From positions 1 through 14,700 of the forward strand of contig JAPOYU010000105.1 in NCBI GenBank assembly GCA_026706395.1: a stretch of DNA of 14,700 nt, read 5' to 3'. A program made the position numbers and the translations under genes. Shown here piece after piece: positions 1 through 6,595 of the stretch. The stretch comes from Chloroflexota bacterium (GTDB lineage Bacteria > Chloroflexota > Anaerolineae > Aggregatilineales > Phototrophicaceae). How positions within the stretch are numbered: the first letter of the stretch is position 1; every line of letters starts with the position of its first letter. Under the pieces are notes generated by a model. That model saw only the letters and a list, made by a program, of their open reading frames with translations, was not told where the DNA came from and made no database searches.

Positions 1-744
1 ACCATAGATCACGATCGGCACAGTAATCAGCCCTAGATTCTGGCCGTGCTTAATCAACGTAGGCGACTCGACAGTGTAGATAATGTATGTGATCATGATG
101 CAGGTGGTGACAATGCGCATCATATCGTCGAGCAGAGCAAGATTATAGTGCTGGAAGATACTACGGGCAGCAGGCGCTTGGTCGCCCAGAAGAGCAAGTT
201 CTTGGCGGCGTTTCCCGATCACCAGAAACAGCGCCAATAAGCCGCCAGCGGTGGTAAGCCAGGGCGACAGTGTCACATTGATGACGAGACCGCCGGCCAC
301 AATCCGCAGCAGGAAACCAGTGGTAACGACCAAGATGTCGAGTAACACGACGTTTCGGAGAAATAGCGAATACATGATCTGCAGCAGTATATACGCCAGC
401 AATAGAAGCGCCAGCCGTCTATCGAAACTATAGGAAAGCAAGAGAACGGCGATGGCTAACACAAGCGCGGAAAGACGCGCGAATGAGATGGAAATATCAC
501 CGGCCGCAATGGGTCGTTTGCTTTTGTTCGGATGCTGTCTATCAGAATCGACATCGACAATATCGTTGATTATGTAAACGCAGCCAGCCGCGAGAGTCAT
601 AAGCAAACTGCAAATAGCCACGCGAATGAATGACTCCTGGTGGAATAGCTGTGCGTTGAAAACAATCGCGGGAAACACGAAGAGTACATTCTTCGTCCAT
701 TGTTTTGGACGCATCGTCAGGATCAAGCTATAGATCGTATTCAA
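1..744 (-). CDS. UbiA-family prenyltransferase, decaprenyl-phosphate phosphoribosyltransferase-like (C-terminus cut by window edge)
   Basis: Predicted integral membrane enzyme of the UbiA superfamily, closest in pattern to the family that joins a polyprenyl phosphate to phosphoribosyl diphosphate (as Rv3806c/UbiA of mycobacteria does for cell-wall arabinose). The reverse strand is open from the left edge to a TGA at 799-801. From the proposed TTG start (744) the product begins with the family-typical MRPKQWTKN stretch (residues 11-19). It then carries the Asp-rich catalytic motif NDxxDxxxDxxH (N60, D61, D64, D68, H71), followed by PNKSKRPIAAG. Hydrophobic segments alternate to the end, and a GKRRQELALLGD loop typical of this subfamily lies near residue 180. 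About 248 residues are visible, while the family is near 290, so roughly 40 are missing. The start is uncertain: TTG 744 or ATG 714, neither with a strong ribosome site. The gene diverges from an isoprenoid gene, which fits a polyprenyl-phosphate substrate. The physiological product in this organism is unknown. Confidence 0.85.
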   Translation of the reverse strand, partial: MNTIYSLILTMRPKQWTKNVLFVFPAIVFNAQLFHQESFIRVAICSLLMTLAAGCVYIINDIVDVDSDRQHPNKSKRPIAAGDISISFARLSALVLAIAVLLLSYSFDRRLALLLLAYILLQIMYSLFLRNVVLLDILVVTTGFLLRIVAGGLVINVTLSPWLTTAGGLLALFLVIGKRRQELALLGDQAPAARSIFQHYNLALLDDMMRIVTTCIMITYIIYTVESPTLIKHGQNLGLITVPIVIYG

Positions 745-767
745 AATGGTTACCAGACTCTTTGCGC

Positions 768-795
768 TAGACAAGGCCAGTAGACTGGCGATAAT
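768..795 (+). promoter_or_regulatory. Candidate sigma70-type promoter for the decarboxylase gene
   Basis: TAGACA (768-773) and GATAAT (790-795) are separated by 16 bp, each one base off consensus. A start of transcription near 802 would give a leader of about 43 nt before the ATG at 845. It would also place the alternative upstream ATG (794) inside the -10 box, which supports the start at 845. Judged by eye only. Confidence 0.45.
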
Positions 796-844
796 GAGTC
801 ACAGATGGCAGCCGGCGGCAACGCTCAAATGTAGTGTCTCACTA

Positions 845-1849
845 ATGGCAAGCACAGACAATATAGCAAGCGCGCGCGCGCATTCCAATATCGCGTTCAT
901 CAAGTACTGGGGCAATCGGGACCACCGGCTCAGGCTGCCCACTAATTCATCGCTTAGCATGAATCTTGGGGACCTGCATACCACAACGATGGTGGAATGG
1001 TCGAGAACGCGTGCGGCGGATTCGTTGACGATTAACGGCTCGCCCGGCAATGAGGCTGCGCTTGCGCGCGTCCGGAAACATCTAGATATGCTGCGCCGAC
1101 GTTTGGATTTCGATTGGCGCGCCCGGGTTGATTCATGGAACAATTTTCCTATGGGCGCCGGGATCGCGTCCTCAGCTTCCGCATTCGCAGCGTTGACTGT
1201 GGCTGCGGTCGCCGCCCAGGGCATGAAAATGGACGAGCGCGAGCTTTCGACTTTGGCGCGGCTGGGCTCCGGTTCGGCGGCGCGTTCCATACCGCCGGGT
1301 TTCGTCGAATGGCGGGCTGGTGATCGTCATGACTTATCCTATGCTGAAACATTCGCCGATTATGACCATTGGGATCTAGTAGATGTCATCGCGATTGTTA
1401 GCCGACGGCACAAACGCGTTGGATCCAGCGCCGGACATCAAACTGCCGATTCCAGTGTTTTACAGGCTGCGCGAGTCGAAAGCGTGACCAGCAGACTTCG
1501 CTCTTTGAAAGAAGCGATTATCGAAAGGGACTTCGCTCAGTTTGCAGAGTTCGTTGAACAGGACAGCAACCTCATGCACGCGGTTATGATGACCAGCAAA
1601 CCGCCCTTGTTTTACTGGCAGCCGCTGTCGCTGAAGGTAATGGAAGCCGTGCGCCACTGGCGCGAAACTGACGCTTTGCAAGTCTGTTACACGCTGGACG
1701 CCGGGCCGAATGTCCATTGCATTTGCCTAGCGGATGATGCCCCACAGGTCATCACCCGATTGCGAGCGCTTTTGCCGGAAATAGAAATCCTGCAATCGAG
1801 AGTCGGGGGTGGGGCGGCAGTAATCCCAACGGCAACGTCGTATGGTTAA
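845..1849 (+). CDS. mvaD: Mevalonate diphosphate decarboxylase family (possibly phosphomevalonate decarboxylase)
   Basis: GHMP-fold enzyme that uses ATP to decarboxylate mevalonate diphosphate to isopentenyl diphosphate, or mevalonate phosphate to isopentenyl phosphate in the alternative route. It is cytoplasmic. The 334-residue product, near the family's usual length, begins with AHSNIAFIKYWGNRD (residues 12-26) and LPTNSSLSMNL. The ATP-binding loop is FPMGAGIASSAS (101-112). GSGSAARSI (141-149) carries the expected arginine R147. The catalytic aspartate lies in LDAGPN (D285), and the glycine-rich VGGG is near the C-terminus. The lysine usually found in KYWGK is asparagine here (N24). I chose ATG 845 because the family homology starts just after it and a promoter-like pair lies upstream. 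An in-frame ATG at 794 and one at 746 exist but would add residues unlike the family. The gene diverges from the UbiA-type gene. No kinase of the pathway is in the window. Confidence 0.93.
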   Translation: MASTDNIASARAHSNIAFIKYWGNRDHRLRLPTNSSLSMNLGDLHTTTMVEWSRTRAADSLTINGSPGNEAALARVRKHLDMLRRRLDFDWRARVDSWNNFPMGAGIASSASAFAALTVAAVAAQGMKMDERELSTLARLGSGSAARSIPPGFVEWRAGDRHDLSYAETFADYDHWDLVDVIAIVSRRHKRVGSSAGHQTADSSVLQAARVESVTSRLRSLKEAIIERDFAQFAEFVEQDSNLMHAVMMTSKPPLFYWQPLSLKVMEAVRHWRETDALQVCYTLDAGPNVHCICLADDAPQVITRLRALLPEIEILQSRVGGGAAVIPTATSYG

Positions 1850-1855
1850 CGTCGC

Positions 1856-1885
1856 TTGCGCCTGAGCAGAAAAGGGACATATAAT
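1856..1885 (+). promoter_or_regulatory. Candidate promoter for the M50 protease-HEAT operon
   Basis: TTGCGC (1856-1861), an 18-bp spacer and a perfect TATAAT (1880-1885) lie in the 72-bp gap after the decarboxylase stop. They are followed by a ribosome site GAGAGGG (1907-1913) set 8 nt before the ATG at 1922. The -35 box matches only in TTG. Confidence 0.5.
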
Positions 1886-1921
1886 GTGGACGGATCATAA
1901 GCCAATGAGAGGGTATCGCCG

Positions 1922-3424
1922 ATGATTATTCCCTCTGGAGTAAACGATCTCTGGCTCGCTATCGCTGCCTTTGTGATCGTTCTCTTTCCCGCCATAATCA
2001 TTCACGAACTGGGGCATTTTTTCGCCGCCAAGCTCGTGGGCATCAGCGTACTTGAGTTTGGTATCGGTTTCCCCCCACGCCTCGGCAGGCTCTTCTGCTG
2101 GCGTGAGACGGAGTTCACTATAAACCTGTTGCCGATTGGAGGATTCGTTCGCCCACTGGGCGAAGACATGATCGGTCCGGCATCGGAAGACAAGCTAAAA
2201 CGGGATCGCATAGAAGTAGAGCAGCGCCGATCTGGGACGGTGCACGTCGTTGGTGAGCGGGAGATGCTGCGGCTCAGAGGCGTTGAAGATCAGGACATGT
2301 TGTCGGTGAATGATACACCGGCACTGGGACGGATTTTCTTCATGGCGGCCGGCGCCTTAGCGAACTTTGGGACGGCGGTTGTTCTGTTTTTCGTTGCAGC
2401 TCTAATCGGCTTGTTAATGCCTGTCGGAGGTCTAAGCGAAGTTGCATCCATTCCAGCTGACTCAGTTTTTTCCGGAACAGCAGTACGCCTCGGCGATGCA
2501 ATAGAAAGAGTCAACGGCGAGCGCTTCACCGATTTCGCATCCTTTCATGACGTTCTGGCAACATACAGTGACGAAAGCATTGAGTTCGGGCTGATTCGAC
2601 GGGAGAGTGGCGAAGGTTATGATGTGACGATTCCGCCACTTTTCGCCGGGCGCGCTGGCGCAGTGCAGATTCTCGGTGTGATCGAGGGATCCCCGGCGGC
2701 TGAAGCAGGCATAATCGCCGGCGATATTGTGACAGGGATCAATCATCGCCCTATCTCGTCCGAAGGCAGTCCTGCTGAGACACTGCGAGAGGCATCCCGG
2801 AAGGCCGAGGGCAAGCCCCTTCCATTGACAGTCCAGCGCGAGCTGGATGATGGCGGCGCAGAATCCTTCGTCGTAATCATAACGCCGCGTATCAATCCGC
2901 CGGAAGGCGAGGGCAGGTTGGGCATCGCCATTCGTTCGCAATTCAGCATAGGAGATGGTACGCGATTTGCGAACGCCGGGTACAAGCGCGAGTATGTTCC
3001 GCAAAGCGTGCCTGATGCCATTGCTTACAGTTGGAATACGACGGTCGAGACATTCCGGACGATAGCCTCGATACCTGGGCGGCTATTGGACGGCTCACTG
3101 AGTGGGAGGGACGCCCGTCCGATTAGCATCATAGGCATCAGCAAGATTGGCGGCGAGCTTTTGCATCGTAGCCTGCAAGACGGACCCAGCATGATGCTGC
3201 ACTTTGTTGCGCTTATCAGCATTTTCCTCGGCATAAGCAATTTGCTGCCGATCCCGGCGCTTGATGGCGGGCGTATTCTATTTGTGCTCGTTGAGATCCT
3301 GCGTGGAAGGCCTGTCGATCCGCGGACTGAGGCCCGGATTCACCAAATCGGCATCATGATTCTGCTCGCCTTGGGTGTTGTCATCATGATTTATGACCTG
3401 GTCAATCCGCCGAGTATCTCATGA
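1922..3424 (+). CDS. M50 site-2 protease, RseP-like, membrane zinc metallopeptidase with two PDZ-like domains
   Basis: Intramembrane zinc protease of the S2P/RseP family, which cleaves transmembrane segments of regulators or leftover signal peptides. The 500-residue product has a first membrane helix containing the zinc motif HELGH (residues 28-32), then GGFVRPLGE (73-81). Next comes a charged stretch of about 50 residues (82-134) that looks longer than usual. A second hydrophobic region (138-168) includes AGALANFG, the counterpart of the family's AGPxxNF. Two PDZ-like domains follow (about 172-245 and 250-325; the second has the typical SPAAEAGIIAGDIV). The second active-site segment NLLPIPALDGG supplies the third zinc ligand D448, and a final membrane helix spans about 470-492. 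RseP of Escherichia coli is about 450 residues. The ATG at 1922 has a good ribosome site 8 nt upstream. The stop overlaps the next gene's start (ATGA), which suggests translational coupling. The substrate cannot be told, and no sigma/anti-sigma pair is nearby. Confidence 0.93.
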   Translation: MIIPSGVNDLWLAIAAFVIVLFPAIIIHELGHFFAAKLVGISVLEFGIGFPPRLGRLFCWRETEFTINLLPIGGFVRPLGEDMIGPASEDKLKRDRIEVEQRRSGTVHVVGEREMLRLRGVEDQDMLSVNDTPALGRIFFMAAGALANFGTAVVLFFVAALIGLLMPVGGLSEVASIPADSVFSGTAVRLGDAIERVNGERFTDFASFHDVLATYSDESIEFGLIRRESGEGYDVTIPPLFAGRAGAVQILGVIEGSPAAEAGIIAGDIVTGINHRPISSEGSPAETLREASRKAEGKPLPLTVQRELDDGGAESFVVIITPRINPPEGEGRLGIAIRSQFSIGDGTRFANAGYKREYVPQSVPDAIAYSWNTTVETFRTIASIPGRLLDGSLSGRDARPISIIGISKIGGELLHRSLQDGPSMMLHFVALISIFLGISNLLPIPALDGGRILFVLVEILRGRPVDPRTEARIHQIGIMILLALGVVIMIYDLVNPPSIS

Positions 3425-4434
3425 CGGAACGTGACCCCGATTCGTTCGCCTTTGACTGGCCGGCAGACAATCCCGGTCTCAACAAGCCTGAATCGAATGA
3501 CGTCTTGGCTGCTCTATCGCGCGCGGACGCGGAAAGTAAGCGGTCGATATCGCCGACTTTGGTTTACGGTTTGAGTGATCTCGCGCCGAAGGAGTGGCAG
3601 AAGGTTCACGCAGCATGGCGATGCCTGGAGGCGGCTAGCAAACGTCGGATTCTGCGCATGCTCAATGAATCGAGCGAGGCGCTGTTTGAGCTAAATTATC
3701 GGGAGTTGGGCCTCAATAGTCTTGACGATGAGAGTGCAATGGTGCGCGAGGCCGCCATTGAGCTGCTTTGGACGGACGAAAGTGAAGATACGATGCGTCA
3801 GTTCATCAGGCTGGCTGCGCAGGATCCCTCGTCTTCTGTCCGCACTTGCGCTATAAAGGCCTTGGGTCGCTTCATTCTTCTCGGTGAGTTTGGCGATGTT
3901 TCAGAGGAGTTGGCTAAGGAAGCGCAGCAGCTTGCGCTGCGTCTGCACACGAATAGCAGCGAATCACTGGAAACGCGGCGGCGCGCGCTGGAATCGCTGG
4001 CGAATTCAAGTCATCCTCTTGTGCCTGATCTCATTAGCAAGGCCTATGCTGATGGCAATCATGATCTAAAGATCAGCGCGATTTTCGCAATGGGGCGTTC
4101 ATGCAGCGGAGTTTGGCAGGAGATTCTGCTTCAAGAACTGGAAAGCCACGACAATGAGGCAGTGTACGAAGCAGTTTCCGCATGTGGGCATATTCAACTC
4201 GAAGATAGCGTAGTGCGCATTGGCGAATTGGCACTGAGCAACGACCGGGAGATTCAGTTGACGGCGATATGGGCCCTCGGCGAAATCGGAGGAAGCCGAG
4301 CATTCGAGATATTGTCTCGCCTTGAGGAGGTGGTTGAAGACAAGGAAACTGCCTCAATATTAGAGGAAGCTCTAGATACGGCGGGCTTTCGCCGGAGTTT
4401 CGCCGCCCTTGATTTAAGGCTGGATGAAGAGTGA
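3421..4434 (+). CDS. HEAT-repeat protein
   Basis: A 337-residue soluble protein with no signal peptide or membrane segment. After an acidic, proline-containing N-terminus (about residues 1-60), nearly the whole chain consists of paired helices of the HEAT/PBS-lyase type. Recurring patterns are VREAAIELL (about residue 108), VRTCAIKALG, LKISAIFAMG, AVYEAVSACG and IQLTAIWALGEIG, spaced about 30-40 residues apart. Such solenoids normally bind other proteins. The ATG overlaps the M50 protease stop by 4 bp (ATGA), so the two are very probably translated together and may work together, for example as a cytoplasmic partner of the protease. That role is inference. The gene ends 17 bp before the stop of the convergent SCP2 gene. 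A phycobilisome-lyase role is not supported: only the repeat type is shared. Confidence 0.85.
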   Translation: MTERDPDSFAFDWPADNPGLNKPESNDVLAALSRADAESKRSISPTLVYGLSDLAPKEWQKVHAAWRCLEAASKRRILRMLNESSEALFELNYRELGLNSLDDESAMVREAAIELLWTDESEDTMRQFIRLAAQDPSSSVRTCAIKALGRFILLGEFGDVSEELAKEAQQLALRLHTNSSESLETRRRALESLANSSHPLVPDLISKAYADGNHDLKISAIFAMGRSCSGVWQEILLQELESHDNEAVYEAVSACGHIQLEDSVVRIGELALSNDREIQLTAIWALGEIGGSRAFEILSRLEEVVEDKETASILEEALDTAGFRRSFAALDLRLDEE

Positions 4435-4451
4435 GCGACCCGACGAGCGCG

Positions 4452-4781
4452 CTATTGAGCGAACATCGTTTGCATTTTCATCGCCAATCCCATATCACCA
4501 AGGATTTTCAGTTTCCCGGTCATAAAAGCTTGCATGGCGTTAGTTTGTCCGGTTGCAACGGCGAACCAGTCGTCGGCGGTCGCTTTCACCGTCATAGCGG
4601 GATCGCCGATGTTGCCTTCGCCTGTTTCCGCGTTGCCATCAGCCACTTTTATCCAATACTGTCCGCCATTGTCACCGCTCAAATCGAAGAGAATGGTCGC
4701 ATTCACGCCATTGGCCTTCTCCGGAATAAAGCGTTCGACCATTGCCGGAAATATGCTTCTGACTTCGTCCGCTGTAGCCAT
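4452..4781 (-). CDS. SCP2 sterol-carrier-domain protein
   Basis: A small 109-residue protein that consists of one SCP2 (sterol carrier protein 2) domain, a fold with a hydrophobic tunnel that binds fatty acyl or other lipids. Visible hallmarks are the N-terminal helix (ADEVRSIFPAMVERF), the strand region NATILFDLSG, the GQYWIKVADG hairpin, DPAMTVKATADDWFAVATG, and the C-terminal AFMTGKLKILGDMGLAMKM, the most conserved part of the family. I chose ATG 4781 because GGGAG stands 7 nt upstream. An in-frame start at 4853 would add 24 residues unlike the domain. The ligand is unknown. The gene is transcribed toward the HEAT gene and away from the lipoprotein gene, sharing a short divergent control region with it. 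Confidence 0.88.
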   Translation of the reverse strand: MATADEVRSIFPAMVERFIPEKANGVNATILFDLSGDNGGQYWIKVADGNAETGEGNIGDPAMTVKATADDWFAVATGQTNAMQAFMTGKLKILGDMGLAMKMQTMFAQ

Positions 4782-4807
4782 AATCCGCTCCCAGTGATGA
4801 TGTCGTA

Positions 4808-4825
4808 TAATCCAATCTTGGATTA
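4808..4825. promoter_or_regulatory. 18-bp perfect palindrome, operator-like
   Basis: TAATCCAA-TC-TTGGATTA is a perfect inverted repeat with 8-bp arms. It lies between the divergent SCP2 (minus) and lipoprotein (plus) genes. It overlaps a plus-strand TATAAT (4806-4811) and covers the expected start point of the minus promoter, the typical position for a repressor operator. No regulator gene is adjacent. As an RNA hairpin its 2-nt loop would be too tight, so a DNA-binding site is the better reading. Confidence 0.45.
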
Positions 4826-4853
4826 GTATACAGGTGTTCATTGCCAGCCCCAA
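4825..4853 (-). promoter_or_regulatory. Candidate promoter for the SCP2 gene
   Basis: Read on the minus strand, TTGGGG (4848-4853), a 17-bp spacer and TATACT (4825-4830) form a plausible sigma70-type promoter with transcription starting near 4818. It lies against an 18-bp palindrome, so it could be repressed from there. Confidence 0.45.
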
Positions 4854-4871
4854 GTGACGATTGCTTTTCTA

Positions 4872-6560
4872 ATGCCAGCGCTTAAGCTCAGGCGACCTCC
4901 AGTTGCCGTATTTTCCACGATGCTCCTGTATGTGATGGCCATTTCAGGATGCAACATGCGGCTGCCCGCCGCGGAACCCGATAAGAGGGTCGATACACCT
5001 GATGTCGTCGCTCAACAAACGAACGATGAGCAATCCGATAACGATTCCATTGCCGGCGCGGGCGATCCGCCTGACGCTGAAAGTTTCGCGACCGCATCCA
5101 TGACAGTGGAGCCGACGCTTGCGTCCGCAGCAGTGGATACCGACCAAGCCGGAAGCGCTCAAGTATTGCGGAGTACGTCAGTCCCGACTGATGAACTCGT
5201 CGTCACGCATCGAGTGGTGGCAGGTGATACCCTTACGCGCATCGCCCAAAAGTACGGCGTGTCTGTCGCCTCGTTGTTGAAGGCCAATGACTTGCCCAAT
5301 CCGGACCTATTGATAGTAGGGCAGATCATCTCTTTGCCGGAACCTCCAGTTGATTACACGCCCTCCTTCCTCATAATACCAGATTCACGTCTCGTCCGTT
5401 CGATCCAAGCGATAGATTTCGATATCGAGCGATTCCTCCAATCACGCGGAGCTGCTCTCGGCCGAATGACGGTTGAAGTAACAAAGCGCAACCCGAACGG
5501 CACCATCAGTTCTGATAGTTTTGCCGCGAGCGCAGTAATCGAGCGCGTGTCTCTGGAATACAGCGTTGATGCCCGGATACTGCTCACATTTCTGGAGCAT
5601 TTTGCCGGACTGGTTACACAGGACTCGGTGGACGACGAGACGAAGCTGTATCCCTTGTTGGAACTGGAAGAGAGCCGACTCAATCGCGCCGGATTGTACG
5701 CGCAATTGATCTGGCTGGCAGACAGGCTCAACCAAGGCTATTACGGCTGGAAATACCGTGGCGAAACAATCCTGGAATTGCTCGACGGAAGCAGACTGTA
5801 TTACGCTCAAAATTTGAACGCCGGTACAATTGCCGTCCAGCATGCGTTAGCGCAATTACCGCGAGCCGCCGATTGGAAACAGGACAGCAGCGATTCGGGC
5901 ATATTTCACACCTACGCTGAACTCTTCGGCGACCCATTTGCTGAGGAGTACGAGACTGTACCGGACGACATAGAACAGCCTCAACTGACGCTGCCTTTTC
6001 CACGTGGAGAAACTTGGCGTTTCACCGGAGGCTTTCACGGTGGCTGGGGCAACGGCAGCGCATGGGCCGCTGTCGACTTTTCGCCGCCGGCAGAGGCGCA
6101 TCAGGTGGGCGTCTGTTACACATCGTCGTATCCGGCAACAGCTGTCGCGGGTGGGGCCATTGCCCGGCTGGACGAAGGTTTAGTGGTCCTGGACCTCGAT
6201 GAAGATTCCAATGAGGGAAGTGGTTGGACGATCCTGTACTTGCATGTTGACTACCACGATAGCTTGATGGAAGGGCAGTTGGTCGAAGCGGGCAACATCA
6301 TCGGTTATCCATCATGTTTGGGGGGGTTCACCACGGCGACGCATCTCCACATTGCTCGTCGTTTCAATGGCGAATGGCTGCCGGCTGATTGCAATCGCTG
6401 CTCAGTTGATGTAACGGTACCGTCCTTTGTTATGAGCAACTGGAAAGTTGTGGGATTGGCAAGTCAGCTGTACCAAGGATTCATGATCAACGAATTGGAC
6501 AGTCGCAGCGCCGTGGCGGAGCAGGGTAGATTCACAAGCGTCAATGAAATATCATGGTGA
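4872..6560 (+). CDS. Lipoprotein with LysM domain and LasA-type M23 metallopeptidase domain
   Basis: Predicted cell-surface peptidoglycan hydrolase. The 562-residue precursor begins with a lipoprotein signal (KLRR, a hydrophobic core, lipobox AISGC with Cys27). A Ser/Asp/Glu-rich linker runs to about residue 105, followed by one LysM peptidoglycan-binding domain (about 113-157, HRVVAGDTLTRIAQKYGVS). A long helical region without a recognised family spans about 165-365. The C-terminal M23 domain (about 380-510) has H389 (GGFHGGWG) and D402 (VDF) 13 residues apart, then H458 (YLHVD) and H491/H493 (HLH). This spacing matches LasA/beta-lytic peptidases rather than the HxxxD form, and the active-site set looks complete. 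A GTG at 4854 would add six residues. I prefer ATG 4872 because the signal peptide is then of normal length; neither start has a good ribosome site. The gene probably shares a transcript with the SH3 membrane protein 35 bp downstream. Confidence 0.88.
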   Translation: MPALKLRRPPVAVFSTMLLYVMAISGCNMRLPAAEPDKRVDTPDVVAQQTNDEQSDNDSIAGAGDPPDAESFATASMTVEPTLASAAVDTDQAGSAQVLRSTSVPTDELVVTHRVVAGDTLTRIAQKYGVSVASLLKANDLPNPDLLIVGQIISLPEPPVDYTPSFLIIPDSRLVRSIQAIDFDIERFLQSRGAALGRMTVEVTKRNPNGTISSDSFAASAVIERVSLEYSVDARILLTFLEHFAGLVTQDSVDDETKLYPLLELEESRLNRAGLYAQLIWLADRLNQGYYGWKYRGETILELLDGSRLYYAQNLNAGTIAVQHALAQLPRAADWKQDSSDSGIFHTYAELFGDPFAEEYETVPDDIEQPQLTLPFPRGETWRFTGGFHGGWGNGSAWAAVDFSPPAEAHQVGVCYTSSYPATAVAGGAIARLDEGLVVLDLDEDSNEGSGWTILYLHVDYHDSLMEGQLVEAGNIIGYPSCLGGFTTATHLHIARRFNGEWLPADCNRCSVDVTVPSFVMSNWKVVGLASQLYQGFMINELDSRSAVAEQGRFTSVNEISW

Positions 6561-6595
6561 CCGATCTAACCGGCGCGGTTCTGACAGGGTGATAA

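Noticed and set aside
868..880. Alternating GC run near the decarboxylase start, considered as a possible Z-DNA or regulatory element
   Set aside because: It simply encodes the conserved Ala-Arg-Ala-His stretch of the enzyme and is too short to argue for structure.
799..1290. A minus-strand open frame of 163 codons inside the decarboxylase gene
   Set aside because: The plus-strand frame carries full GHMP family motifs; the antisense product is Arg/Ser/Ala-rich and shows no domain.
2462..3004. A minus-strand open frame of 180 codons inside the M50 protease gene
   Set aside because: It covers the PDZ-coding part of a clearly real gene, and its product has no recognisable pattern.
3421..4434. 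Possible phycocyanobilin lyase function for the HEAT-repeat gene
   Set aside because: Only the generic repeat pattern is shared; there are no phycobiliprotein genes and no lyase-specific features.
4431..4826. A plus-strand open frame of 131 codons whose GTG start overlaps the HEAT gene stop, looking like a third gene of the operon
   Set aside because: It lies antisense to the SCP2 gene, its product is His/Cys-rich with no domain, and the SCP2 reading on the other strand is strongly supported.
5354..5843. Two minus-strand open frames of 125 and 133 codons inside the LysM-M23 gene
   Set aside because: They are antisense to the helical region of a lipoprotein gene that runs continuously from lipobox to HLH motif; neither has a ribosome site or domain.
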